Assembly: GCF_003337215.1 (NCBI RefSeq)
Contig: NZ_QPIG01000002.1
Span: 1-64,000, forward strand
Length of the DNA stretch: 64,000 nt
Origin: Oceanihabitans sediminis
GTDB taxonomy: Bacteria; Bacteroidota; Bacteroidia; Flavobacteriales; Flavobacteriaceae
Direction of reading: 5' to 3'
A program made the position numbers and the translations under genes. A model generated the notes under the pieces. It had not been told where the DNA came from and did no database searches. It saw only the letters and a list, made by a program, of their open reading frames with translations. How positions within the stretch are numbered: the first letter of the stretch is position 1; each line of letters starts with the position of its first letter. Below, one piece after another: positions 56,101 to 64,000 of the stretch.

Positions 56101-57219
56101 ATGCAAACTAACAGATTATTATATAACATATCACTACTAATAGTATTAAGCTTTTTTGTTGGTACTTCATTTTCCTACGCTCAAAACAAGAAAAAGTTTG
56201 TTGTAGTTCTTGATGCAGGTCACGGTGGTCATGATCCTGGAAATCTAGGTAACGGCTATAAAGAGAAAGATATTGCGCTAAATATAGTTTTAGGAGCAGG
56301 AAAAGAATTAGAGAAAAACCCTGATATAAAAGTAATCTACACCCGTAAAACAGATGTTTTTATAAAACTACGCGAGCGTGCAGCAATTGCAAACAATGCT
56401 GATGCGGATTTATTCGTCTCTGTTCACTGTAACGCTTTTAGCAATCAAGCACACGGAACAGAAACCTTTGTTTTAGGTTTACATGCAAGTGAAAGAAACT
56501 TTGAAGTAGCTAAAAAAGAGAACGAAGTAATTTATCTTGAGGAAAATTATGATGTGCATTATGAAGGGTTCAATCCTAACTCACCAGAATCTTTAATAGG
56601 TTTAACTTTAATGCAAGAAGCATATTTAGACCAAAGTATTCAACTAGCACATTTAGTAGAATCTAATTTTGCTAATTCCTTAAAACGAAAGAGTAGAGGA
56701 GTAAAGCAAGCAGGTTTTTGGGTATTGCACAACACCTACATGCCTAGTGTTCTAATTGAAACAGGATTTTTAACGTATAAAAATGAAGGTGCTTATCTAA
56801 ATTCTAGTAAAGGTCAAAAAGATATGGCAACTGCAATTAAAGATGCTATTTTAAAATACAAGAAATCTTTAGATCAAAACATTGGGGAATCTGTTTTTAA
56901 GTTTGAAGACCCAATAGAAGATATAGAAGCTTCAGAAAAAGAGCAAATTATTAAAGATGTAGTTTTTAAGGTGCAAATTGCTGCAAGTTCCAAGAAACTA
57001 GAGCCTAAATCCTATAATTTCAAAGGTTTGTCGGATATCTCAAGAGACAAAGAAGGTGCACTTTATAAGTATTTTTATGGAAACACCTCCGATTTAGCAA
57101 AGGCGAAACAACTACATAAAACCGCTAAAAACAAAGGCTATACAACAAGTTATATTGTAGCTTTTAAAGACGGAAAAAAAATTAGTGTAGACGAAGCCTT
57201 AAAAACAAGTGCTAATTAG
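56101..57219 (+). CDS. N-acetylmuramoyl-L-alanine amidase with C-terminal SPOR-like domain
   Basis: The 372-residue protein has a signal peptide ending SYAQ (near residue 28), then an Amidase_3 domain with the zinc ligands in VVLDAGHGGHDPGN, KEKDIALNI and VSVHCNAF, and the catalytic Glu in VLIETGFLT. Residues 290-365 (VFKVQIAASSKKLEP to GYTTSYIVAFKDGKKI) form a SPOR-type peptidoglycan-binding domain, which targets denuded septal glycan. A role in daughter-cell separation is likely. It diverges from lptD with only 127 bp between the chosen starts. Confidence 0.93.
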   Translation: MQTNRLLYNISLLIVLSFFVGTSFSYAQNKKKFVVVLDAGHGGHDPGNLGNGYKEKDIALNIVLGAGKELEKNPDIKVIYTRKTDVFIKLRERAAIANNADADLFVSVHCNAFSNQAHGTETFVLGLHASERNFEVAKKENEVIYLEENYDVHYEGFNPNSPESLIGLTLMQEAYLDQSIQLAHLVESNFANSLKRKSRGVKQAGFWVLHNTYMPSVLIETGFLTYKNEGAYLNSSKGQKDMATAIKDAILKYKKSLDQNIGESVFKFEDPIEDIEASEKEQIIKDVVFKVQIAASSKKLEPKSYNFKGLSDISRDKEGALYKYFYGNTSDLAKAKQLHKTAKNKGYTTSYIVAFKDGKKISVDEALKTSAN

Positions 57220-57243
57220 AAGCATTCTTTGTAAATTTATTTC

Positions 57244-57251
57244 TAATTTTG
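57244..57251 (+). promoter_or_regulatory. -7 promoter element of the mlaD-like gene (TAATTTTG)
   Basis: TAATTTTG fits TAnnTTTG and lies 25 bp upstream of the TTG start at 57277. Confidence 0.45.
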
Positions 57252-57276
57252 TTCTATAATCAATCCTATATATAAT

Positions 57277-58224
57277 TTGAAGTTATCAAGAGAAGTTAAA
57301 ACTGCAATACTTGTTATTTCAGGAATTCTATTCCTTATAATTGGTATCAATTATTTAAAGGGAAAAAATATTTTTCAACCACAAAATGAATTTTATACAG
57401 AGTTCGAGTATAATGCATTAACTACCGCATCTCCAGTTACTATTAAAGGTAATAATGTAGGTAAAATTAATAGCATAAAATATGATTTCGAATCAGGAAA
57501 AACCCGAGTTTCATTTACAGTAGACAAAGGTCTTAAGTTTACTAAAAATAGTATAATTCGCCTTTACGAATTAGGAATTATGGGCGGAAATGGTATTGCC
57601 ATTATCCCATCTACAGAAGGAGAACTCGCTAAAAGTGGTGATTTTATTAAATCGGAAGTAGAAGAAGGTCTTGTAAAAAGTTTAACAAACAACTTCTCAG
57701 GTTTAAGCTCTGGACTAGACGGAACATTAGAATCTGCAGATTCTCTCTTAGTAAGTTTAAATAGAATAGTAGAAGACGATTCAGAAAAAGGATTAAAAAA
57801 CGCTATTGGCGAACTAAACGAAACTATAAAATCATTTAAATCATTATCTTACTCTTTCAATTCTTTAATTTCAAAGAATGATAAGAGTTTAACTGCTGTA
57901 ATTTCTAACTTCAATAAAGTTAGTGAAGACCTAGCAGTTCTTTCAACAGATTTAAAGGATGTAGAAATATCAAAAACCGTTAAAACTCTAGACCAAACCT
58001 TACTAAATGTAAATACGCTTTTAGCCGATTTAGATAATGGTGACGGTACTTTAGGAAAGTTATTAAAGGATGATAAATTATATGATAATTTAGAAGTAGC
58101 TTCACAACAACTGCGTGAATTATTACAAGATTTCAAATTAAACCCTGGTAGATACGTTAAAGTATCTGTGTTTGGGAAGAAAAATAATGAAGAATACGTT
58201 AAACCAGAAGACGAAAGACAATAA
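57277..58224 (+). CDS. MlaD-family (MCE domain) lipid-transport substrate-binding protein
   Basis: The 315-residue protein starts at TTG 57277 (MKLSREVKTAILVISGILFLIIGINYLKG in outline), with one N-terminal membrane anchor. Residues 38-115 are the MCE domain (FNALTTASPVTIKGNNVGKI by pattern, and LYELGIMGGNGIAIIPS). The rest is a long helical, coiled-coil-like region. It would bind phospholipids in the periplasm for an MlaFE-type ABC transporter, whose other genes are not in the window. It follows the amidase by about 57 bp. Confidence 0.88.
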   Translation: MKLSREVKTAILVISGILFLIIGINYLKGKNIFQPQNEFYTEFEYNALTTASPVTIKGNNVGKINSIKYDFESGKTRVSFTVDKGLKFTKNSIIRLYELGIMGGNGIAIIPSTEGELAKSGDFIKSEVEEGLVKSLTNNFSGLSSGLDGTLESADSLLVSLNRIVEDDSEKGLKNAIGELNETIKSFKSLSYSFNSLISKNDKSLTAVISNFNKVSEDLAVLSTDLKDVEISKTVKTLDQTLLNVNTLLADLDNGDGTLGKLLKDDKLYDNLEVASQQLRELLQDFKLNPGRYVKVSVFGKKNNEEYVKPEDERQ

Positions 58225-58236
58225 ACCAAATATTAC

Positions 58237-59550
58237 ATGAACTACTTACCAAATATTATTTTCGCAATTGCTCTAATTGTAGGCTTTGGCTACTTTGCTA
58301 GAAACGTAAAAAAACTTGTTCGTAATATCAAATTAGGACAAGATGTTGATGTTAGTGACAACCGTTCACAACGTTGGAAAAACATGATAAACATTGCTCT
58401 AGGGCAAAGCAAAATGGTAAAACGCCCTGTTTCAGGATTTTTACACGTAGTAGTATATATCGGTTTTATCATTATTAATATTGAGGTACTAGAAATTATA
58501 ATCGATGGACTTTTCGGCACACATCGTATTTTTTCACAAGTATTACCAGAAGCCGTTTACGGATTCTTAATTGGTTCTTTCGAGGTTTTAGCCTTCTTAG
58601 TATTTGTAGCAGTTGTTGTATTCTGGATAAGAAGAAATATTATCAAAATACAACGTTTCTGGAAATCAGAAATGAAAGGATGGCCTAAAAACGACGGAAA
58701 CTTCATTCTATACTTCGAAATGGTATTAATGATTCTTTTCTTAGTAATGAATGCTGCCGACACCACTTTTCAAAATATGGAGTCAGGAAATGTAATCAGT
58801 CAATTCATCTCACCTTTATTTTCAGGAATGTCTCCAGAATCTTTACATATTATAGAAAGAGGAGCTTGGTGGTTACATATTGTTGGAATATTAATTTTCT
58901 TAAACTACCTATACTTTTCTAAACATTTACATATCCTTTTAGCATTCCCTAATACTTTTTATGGTCGTGTAAATAACAAAGGACAACTAAACAACCTAGA
59001 GTCTGTAACAAAAGAAGTGAAGATGATGATGGACCCAGATGCCGATCCATTTGCAGCAGCACCAGAAGGAGCAGAAGACGAAACTCCAGCTAAATTCGGA
59101 GCAAGTGATGTGCAAGATTTAACATGGGTACAATTGCTTAACGCATATACATGTACAGAATGTGGTAGATGTACAAGCGAATGTCCTGCAAACCTAACAG
59201 GTAAAAAATTATCACCAAGAAAAATCATGATGGACACAAGAGACCGTCTTGAAGAAGTTGGAAAAAACATCGATGTAAACAACGGTGAGTTTAAAGATGA
59301 TGGTAAACAATTACTTGGAGATTATATTACAAACGAAGAAATCTGGGCATGTACAAGTTGTAATGCCTGTGTAGAAGCTTGTCCGGTAAGCATCGATCCT
59401 TTATCTATTATTATAGAGATGAGACGTTACTTAGTAATGGAGCAAAGTGCTGCACCAGCAGAATTAAACAATATGATGACAAATATTGAAAATAATGGTG
59501 CTCCTTGGCCATACAATCAAATGGACAGATTAAACTGGAAAAACGAGTAA
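58237..59550 (+). CDS. Membrane Fe-S oxidoreductase, heterodisulfide-reductase-like (HdrE plus two 4Fe-4S clusters)
   Basis: The 437-residue protein has about five membrane helices with histidines that could bind b-type haem (FLHVVVYIGF, WWLHIVGILIFLNYLYFSKHLHIL), like NarI or HdrE. The cytosolic part carries two 4Fe-4S motifs, CTECGRCTSECP near residue 306 and CTSCNACVEACP near residue 375. It starts 12 bp after the mlaD-like stop. The CCG-domain partner follows. Together they resemble membrane quinone-linked oxidoreductases such as HdrED. The substrate is unknown. Confidence 0.88.
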   Translation: MNYLPNIIFAIALIVGFGYFARNVKKLVRNIKLGQDVDVSDNRSQRWKNMINIALGQSKMVKRPVSGFLHVVVYIGFIIINIEVLEIIIDGLFGTHRIFSQVLPEAVYGFLIGSFEVLAFLVFVAVVVFWIRRNIIKIQRFWKSEMKGWPKNDGNFILYFEMVLMILFLVMNAADTTFQNMESGNVISQFISPLFSGMSPESLHIIERGAWWLHIVGILIFLNYLYFSKHLHILLAFPNTFYGRVNNKGQLNNLESVTKEVKMMMDPDADPFAAAPEGAEDETPAKFGASDVQDLTWVQLLNAYTCTECGRCTSECPANLTGKKLSPRKIMMDTRDRLEEVGKNIDVNNGEFKDDGKQLLGDYITNEEIWACTSCNACVEACPVSIDPLSIIIEMRRYLVMEQSAAPAELNNMMTNIENNGAPWPYNQMDRLNWKNE

Positions 59551-59559
59551 TATTATTTT

Positions 59560-59634
59560 GGCGTTACCCAAGGGTCGCGCTTTCGGCAGTCGCTCTCTGC
59601 GAGGAGCTTCAACAAATGCCTCAATCGCTAACGC
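59560..59634. repeat. GC-rich REP-like intergenic element with terminal inverted repeats
   Basis: A 75-bp block much richer in G+C than its surroundings starts GCGTTACCCAAGGGTCGCGC and ends with TCAATCGCTAACGC, so the tips (GCGTTA at 59561 and TAACGC at 59629) are inverted. From memory, similar elements of the type GCGTT-CCC...GGTCG(G)GCTTTC...CAATCCCTAACGC are scattered between genes in many Flavobacteriaceae. It lies between the two Fe-S subunit genes and could fold in their shared RNA. No second copy is in this window. Confidence 0.6.
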
Positions 59635-59675
59635 AGTAAAAAACAAAAACTAATTACCGAAAATCACAACATACA

Positions 59676-60467
59676 ATGAGCGAACTACTAAATGTGCCTA
59701 CAATGGCAGAGTTTATGGCAGAAGGAAAGCAACCAGACATTTTATTCTGGGTTGGTTCTGCTGGAAGTTATGATGATAGAGCAAAAAAAATAACAAAAGC
59801 ATTTGTTAAAATATTAAACAAAGCAGGAGTTAATTTTGCAGTATTAGGTACAGAAGAAAGTTCAACAGGAGATGTAGCAAAAAGAGCAGGAAACGAATTC
59901 TTGTTTCAAATGCAAGCCTTAATGAACATAGAATTATTAAACTCATACGAAGTAAAACGAATTGTTACTTGCGATCCGCATTCATTCAATTGTTTAAAAA
60001 ATGAATACCCTAGCTTAGGTGGTAATTACGAAGTTTTACACCATACGCAATTCATAAAAGAGTTAATCAGTTCGAAGAAATTAGATATAAAAGAGAGTGA
60101 TTATAAAGGGAAACAAATAACCTTTCACGACCCTTGTTATTTAGGAAGAGCAAACTCAGAATACGATGCGCCAAGAGAAGTGCTAGGTAGCTTAAATGCA
60201 AACCTAGTAGAAATGAAAAGAAGCAAAGAAAGAGCTTTATGTTGTGGAGCAGGTGGTGCGCAAATGTTTAAAGAACCTGAAAAAGGAGATAAAGACATTA
60301 ATGAACTTCGAACAGAAGATGCATTAAAAACAAATCCAGATATTATTGCTACTGCTTGTCCGTATTGTATGACTATGATGACAGACGGAGTAAAAGTAAA
60401 AGAGCAAGAACAAAAAGTAAAAGTTTTAGATATTGCAGAACTTATTGCTAGTTCACAAAACCTATAA
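59676..60467 (+). CDS. (Fe-S)-binding protein with CCG domains, HdrB/GlpC-like
   Basis: The 263-residue protein has CCG-type motifs: IVTCDPHSFNCLKNEYP near residue 110, then HDPCYLGR and ALCCGAGGAQMF, and IATACPYCMTMM near residue 230. These bind the unusual cluster of heterodisulfide-reductase-like subunits. No membrane helix is present. It is the catalytic-type partner of the membrane Fe-S subunit just upstream, separated only by the 125-bp gap that contains the REP-like element. Confidence 0.9.
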   Translation: MSELLNVPTMAEFMAEGKQPDILFWVGSAGSYDDRAKKITKAFVKILNKAGVNFAVLGTEESSTGDVAKRAGNEFLFQMQALMNIELLNSYEVKRIVTCDPHSFNCLKNEYPSLGGNYEVLHHTQFIKELISSKKLDIKESDYKGKQITFHDPCYLGRANSEYDAPREVLGSLNANLVEMKRSKERALCCGAGGAQMFKEPEKGDKDINELRTEDALKTNPDIIATACPYCMTMMTDGVKVKEQEQKVKVLDIAELIASSQNL

Positions 60468-60502
60468 TCTATTTCTTTTTAAAATTTCAAATTACAAGAT
60501 AC

Positions 60503-60988
60503 ATGTTAGTAGACTTTAATACATTACCGGAGGAATCTCGTGTTTGGATTTACCAAGCTAATCGTTCATTTACAGAACAAGAAATTGAAGAAATTTCTAA
60601 TAAATTAAATATATTTCTTGAAAATTGGGCTGCTCACGGAAGCGACCTACAAGCAGGATACAAAATTGTTTATAAGCGTTTTATTGTTATTGGCTTAAAC
60701 CAAAACAAGAACAATGCAACCGGTTGTTCTATCGATGCTTCTGTACATTTTATTCAAGGATTAGAGAAAGAATATAATGTAGATTTAATGGATAAAATGA
60801 ATGTTTCTTATAAACAAGGAGAATTCATTGCTTATAAAAACCTATCTGATTTTAGAAAAATGGCGAAACAAAAAGCTGTTTCTAAAAACACGATTGTTTT
60901 TAATAATCTTGTAAATACTGTAGCAGAATTTAAAGAAAATTGGGAAGTACCTGCAAGCGAAAGTTGGCATAGTAGATTTCTAAACTAA
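60503..60988 (+). CDS. Conserved small protein of unknown function (often labelled ABC transporter ATPase)
   Basis: The 161-residue protein begins MLVDFNTLPEESRVWIYQANRSFTEQE and contains LENWAAHGSDLQAGYKIVYKRF and a Cys in NATGCSIDASVHFIQGLEKE. From memory, orthologues in Flavobacteriia are called ABC transporter ATPase, but no Walker A, Walker B or LSGGQ signature is visible, so that name is not supported. It lies in the plus-strand run between the CCG protein and serB (7 bp before serB). The function is unknown. Confidence 0.85.
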   Translation: MLVDFNTLPEESRVWIYQANRSFTEQEIEEISNKLNIFLENWAAHGSDLQAGYKIVYKRFIVIGLNQNKNNATGCSIDASVHFIQGLEKEYNVDLMDKMNVSYKQGEFIAYKNLSDFRKMAKQKAVSKNTIVFNNLVNTVAEFKENWEVPASESWHSRFLN

Positions 60989-60995
60989 ACGATGC

Positions 60996-62219
60996 ATGAT
61001 CAATGAAATCTTCATACTTAACATTTCTGGGCAAGATAAACCTGGTTTAACTTCTAGCTTAACAAATGTTTTAGCAGAATATGGAGCTAAAATATTAGAC
61101 ATTGGTCAAGCAAATATTCACGATACACTTTCGTTAGGTTTTCTTATTGAAATTGAAGCTGGTAACGACTCCGCTACTGTTTTAAAAGATTTGCTTTTCA
61201 AGGCTTACGAACTTGGAGTTACTGCTAAATTTACACCAATTTCTATTGAGGACTACGAAAAATGGGTAGCTCTTCAAGGAAAAGACCGATACATCATAAC
61301 TGTTTTAGGTGAAAAAATTACTGCAAAGCAAATTTCTGAAATCACCAAAGTAATTTCAGAAAAGAACCTAAATATTGATGCTATAAAAAGACTTACCGGT
61401 CGTGCTTCTCTTATTAATAAAGAAGAACATCCTAGAGCATCCATACAGTTATCAATAAGAGGAAAAATAGATTGCAAAGAGGATCTTACTGCCAAATTCA
61501 TGCAAATTTCTAGCGATTTAGATGTAGATATAGCTTTTCAAGAAGATAATATTTACAGAAGAAATAGACGTTTAGTTTGTTTTGATATGGACTCTACTTT
61601 AATACAAGCGGAAGTAATTGATAAACTTGCAGAGTTAGCCGGTGTTGGAGAAGAAGTTAAAGCTATTACAGAATATGCTATGCAAGGCGAAATAGATTTT
61701 AACGAAAGCTTTATTAGAAGAATGCGCCTTTTAAAAGGTCTTAAAGAAGATGTTTTGCAAGAGGTTGCAGAAAATCTACCAATTACTAAAGGAGCAAAAA
61801 GACTTATAGATACCTTAAAACAATACGGTTTTAAAACTGCTATACTCTCTGGTGGATTCACTTATTTTGGAAATTATTTACAAAAAAAACTAGGTATAGA
61901 TTATGTATATGCTAATCAATTAGAAATTAAAGATGGTGTTTTAACTGGCGGTTATCTAGGTGAAATAGTAGATGGTAACAAAAAAGCAGAATACCTTAAA
62001 GAAATTGCTAGAAAAGAAGGTATTAACATAAGCCAAACCATTGCTATAGGAGACGGAGCAAACGATTTACCTATGCTAAATCTTGCCGGATTAGGAATTG
62101 CATTCCACGCAAAACCTACTGTAAAAGATAACGCTCAAAACTCGATTTCTAGTTTCGGTTTAGATGGAGTTTTATACCTTCTAGGGTATCACGATAAACA
62201 TATAGATTTACATCATTAG
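60996..62219 (+). CDS. serB: Phosphoserine phosphatase with N-terminal ACT domains
   Basis: The 407-residue protein has two ACT-like domains in the first 180 residues (FILNISGQDKPGLTSSLTNVL, then YIITVLGEKITAKQISEITK), followed by a HAD phosphatase domain with the nucleophile in CFDMDSTLIQAEVID, the AILSGGF motif II, and IGDGANDLPML (motif IV). It makes serine from phosphoserine, and the ACT domains probably sense serine. The ATG at 60996 follows the small conserved protein by 7 bp. Confidence 0.94.
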   Translation: MINEIFILNISGQDKPGLTSSLTNVLAEYGAKILDIGQANIHDTLSLGFLIEIEAGNDSATVLKDLLFKAYELGVTAKFTPISIEDYEKWVALQGKDRYIITVLGEKITAKQISEITKVISEKNLNIDAIKRLTGRASLINKEEHPRASIQLSIRGKIDCKEDLTAKFMQISSDLDVDIAFQEDNIYRRNRRLVCFDMDSTLIQAEVIDKLAELAGVGEEVKAITEYAMQGEIDFNESFIRRMRLLKGLKEDVLQEVAENLPITKGAKRLIDTLKQYGFKTAILSGGFTYFGNYLQKKLGIDYVYANQLEIKDGVLTGGYLGEIVDGNKKAEYLKEIARKEGINISQTIAIGDGANDLPMLNLAGLGIAFHAKPTVKDNAQNSISSFGLDGVLYLLGYHDKHIDLHH

Positions 62220-62380
62220 ATTTTTTCTTTCTTCCGTAAGGAGCAATTTTTCATTTAATGAATTTACTTTTAGTAAGTTCGTTGATAATTCTTCTAAAAT
62301 CTATCTTAAAGTCTATATAACTTCGCTTTAAAAATGTTATTTTGGCATAGTTTTAAAGCTATATTTTCAAAACTTATTTT

Positions 62381-64000
62381 ATGCGCTACTATTATCTTTT
62401 ACTAGCTATAGTCATATATCCAATTTTTAGTCAAGCACAAGACACAAACCCTTTACTTGCTAACGATGCTGTTTCCCAAAAGAAATGGGTGGATAGCCTT
62501 TATAACAACATGTCTCTTCAGGAAAAAATCGGGCAACTTTTTATGATTCAGGTATTCTCTAATCAAGGGCCACAGAATAAAGCCAAGATTGTTAAACAAA
62601 TTAAAGAACAGCATATAGGCGGAATTATATATTCAAATGGGGGACCTGTTAGACAAGCGAAACTAAACAACGAATTACAAGCTGCCTCTAAAGTTCCATT
62701 ATTAGTTGGTATGGATGCAGAATGGGGATTAAGCATGCGATTAGATTCTACATACGCTTTCCCTTGGAATATGACACTTGGCGCTATTAAAGATAATAGG
62801 CTAGTAGAAAAAACAGGAAAACATATTGGAGAACACTCTAAACGTCTAGGGGTACACTTTAATTTTGCTCCGGTAGTTGATATTAATACCAACCCTAAAA
62901 ATCCAATTATAGGGAATCGTTCTTTTGGAGAAGATAGAGATAACGTTACCGAGAAAGCTCTTGCATTTATGAAGGGAATGCAAGGAGCAGGAGTTCTTGC
63001 TAATGCAAAACATTTTCCTGGCCATGGAGACACAGAAACCGATTCTCATAAAACACTTCCTACAGTAGATTTTGATAGAAAACGTATAGATTCAGTAGAA
63101 TTATATCCGTACAGAAAACTTATAAAAGAAGGTCTGTCTAGTGTGATGGTTGCCCACTTAAACGTACCTAGTTTAGAGTCAAGAAGTGGTTTTCCATCTT
63201 CTTTGTCGAAACATATTGTTACAGATATTTTAAAAGAAAAACTAGGTTTTAAAGGTTTGATTTTCACCGATGCATTAACCATGAAAGGTGCAGCAGATTA
63301 TATTGATAAATCACTAGACGGAAGCGGTGCTAACAAGGTGCCTACTGGTGGAGAAATAGATTTAATGGCTTTTCTAGCAGGAAACGATGTTATGCTAATG
63401 TCTGAAGATCCTGAAAAAGGAATTAACAAGTTCGTAGAAGCCTACCATAAAGGTATTATTACCGAAGATCGTTTAGCACACTCGGTTAAGAAAATATTAC
63501 AAGCAAAATATAAAGTCGGTTTACATAATTACCAACCAATAGGGATAAATAACTTACACGCCGATTTAAACAGATTAAGAGACGATATTTTATACGAAGA
63601 GCTTTTAGAAAATGCAATTACCGTTGCAGAAAACAAAGCTGGATTACTTCCTCTAAGACAGCTAGAAACAAAAAGCATCGCTTATGTAAAGTTTGGCGAT
63701 GATGATGGTTCTGTTTTTTATAACGAATTAAAGAAATACGCAAGAGTTCATGAAGTAAAAGCAAATAGCTTAGAATCGCTTTCAGATAAATTAAAGCATT
63801 ATAATACAGTTATCATAGGCTTACACAGATCTAATGATAATCCATGGAAAAGCTATAAATTCACTAGTCAAGAACTTACTTGGCTATACGAAACAGCTAG
63901 AACCAATAATGTGATTCTTAATATTTTCGTTAAGCCTTATGCATTATTAGATATAGATCCTATCAACAATATTAAAAGTGTTGTTGTGAGTTATCAAAAC
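62381..64000 (+). CDS. Glycoside hydrolase family 3 (NagZ-like) secreted enzyme, C-terminus beyond the window
   Basis: The frame opens at ATG 62381 and runs to the right edge, 540 codons visible. A signal peptide (MRYYYLLLAIVIYPIFSQAQ) is followed by a GH3 N-terminal barrel with the catalytic-region signatures NAKHFPGHGDTET near residue 210 and LIFTDALTMKGAADY near 295, whose Asp is the nucleophile. After about residue 400 comes the GH3 C-terminal domain. Bacteroidota often fuse such enzymes to a beta-lactamase-type domain, which would lie outside the window. It probably releases N-acetylglucosamine from peptidoglycan fragments in the periplasm. Confidence 0.9.
   Translation, partial: MRYYYLLLAIVIYPIFSQAQDTNPLLANDAVSQKKWVDSLYNNMSLQEKIGQLFMIQVFSNQGPQNKAKIVKQIKEQHIGGIIYSNGGPVRQAKLNNELQAASKVPLLVGMDAEWGLSMRLDSTYAFPWNMTLGAIKDNRLVEKTGKHIGEHSKRLGVHFNFAPVVDINTNPKNPIIGNRSFGEDRDNVTEKALAFMKGMQGAGVLANAKHFPGHGDTETDSHKTLPTVDFDRKRIDSVELYPYRKLIKEGLSSVMVAHLNVPSLESRSGFPSSLSKHIVTDILKEKLGFKGLIFTDALTMKGAADYIDKSLDGSGANKVPTGGEIDLMAFLAGNDVMLMSEDPEKGINKFVEAYHKGIITEDRLAHSVKKILQAKYKVGLHNYQPIGINNLHADLNRLRDDILYEELLENAITVAENKAGLLPLRQLETKSIAYVKFGDDDGSVFYNELKKYARVHEVKANSLESLSDKLKHYNTVIIGLHRSNDNPWKSYKFTSQELTWLYETARTNNVILNIFVKPYALLDIDPINNIKSVVVSYQN

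Overview
The window is low-GC DNA (about one third G+C by eye) and reads as the chromosome of a member of the Flavobacteriaceae (Bacteroidota), probably a marine one. The evidence is the promoter style (TAnnTTTG at -7), the secreted proteins with SprB-type repeats, Bacteroidota-specific families (DUF3822, DUF4834, the LptD_2-type assembly protein), a DnaX without the usual zinc cysteines, and the gene neighbourhoods. The genus cannot be fixed from the sequence alone. No prophage, insertion sequence, CRISPR array or intact mobile element was seen. Most of the window is well-packed core genome.

Layout. 1-5.2 kb (minus): a giant repeat-rich surface protein that runs off the left edge, with a small secreted protein just upstream, then a regulatory region of about 460 bp containing two inverted repeats. 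5.7-9.2 kb (plus): a polyphosphate module of SixA-like phosphatase, polyphosphate kinase and Ppx/GppA phosphatase. 9.4-15.9 kb: an outer-membrane barrel protein, miaE, dnaX, the RNase P RNA gene, an NTF2-like secreted protein, and an overlapping operon of a membrane protein, a DUF3822 protein and rsmD. 16-21.3 kb (plus): a RecD-like helicase, a DUF4126 protein, then kdsB, a HAD phosphatase, a kdnB-like Kdo 8-oxidase and a small acyltransferase, an envelope-lipid group. 21.5-27.3 kb (minus): a carboxypeptidase-regulatory-like secreted protein, a YebC-family protein, pterin dehydratase, an RmlD-like reductase, gcvT and a DUF1853 protein.

27.4-43.1 kb: NAD(P)HX repair enzyme, TlpA-like lipoprotein, histidine ammonia-lyase, ClpC facing gyrA, a TPR protein, an NlpC/P60 peptidase, thiolase, and a PgpH-like 7TM-HD phosphodiesterase presumed to act on c-di-AMP. 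43.1-43.5 kb: a three-gene tRNA operon (Ser-Pro-Arg) with a clear promoter and terminator. 43.7-51.5 kb: a GNAT-like protein, an outer-membrane protein, a DUF4834 protein, then YfhO, a glycosyltransferase and a flippase (polysaccharide assembly). 51.6-56 kb (minus): a basic Arg/Pro-rich secreted protein, RidA and LptD. 56.1-64 kb (plus): amidase, MlaD-like protein, a two-subunit heterodisulfide-reductase-like Fe-S system, a conserved small protein often mislabelled as an ABC ATPase, serB, and a GH3 glycosidase cut by the right edge.

The points most worth a second look are the near-identical tandem repeats of the adhesin, isoleucine at the main quinolone-resistance position of GyrA, a KdnB homologue beside KdsB suggesting an 8-amino-Kdo lipid A core, a GC-rich REP-like element between the two Fe-S subunits, the uncharacterised Fe-S system itself, and the Arg/Pro-rich secreted protein. 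No clearly new multi-gene defence or mobile system was found.
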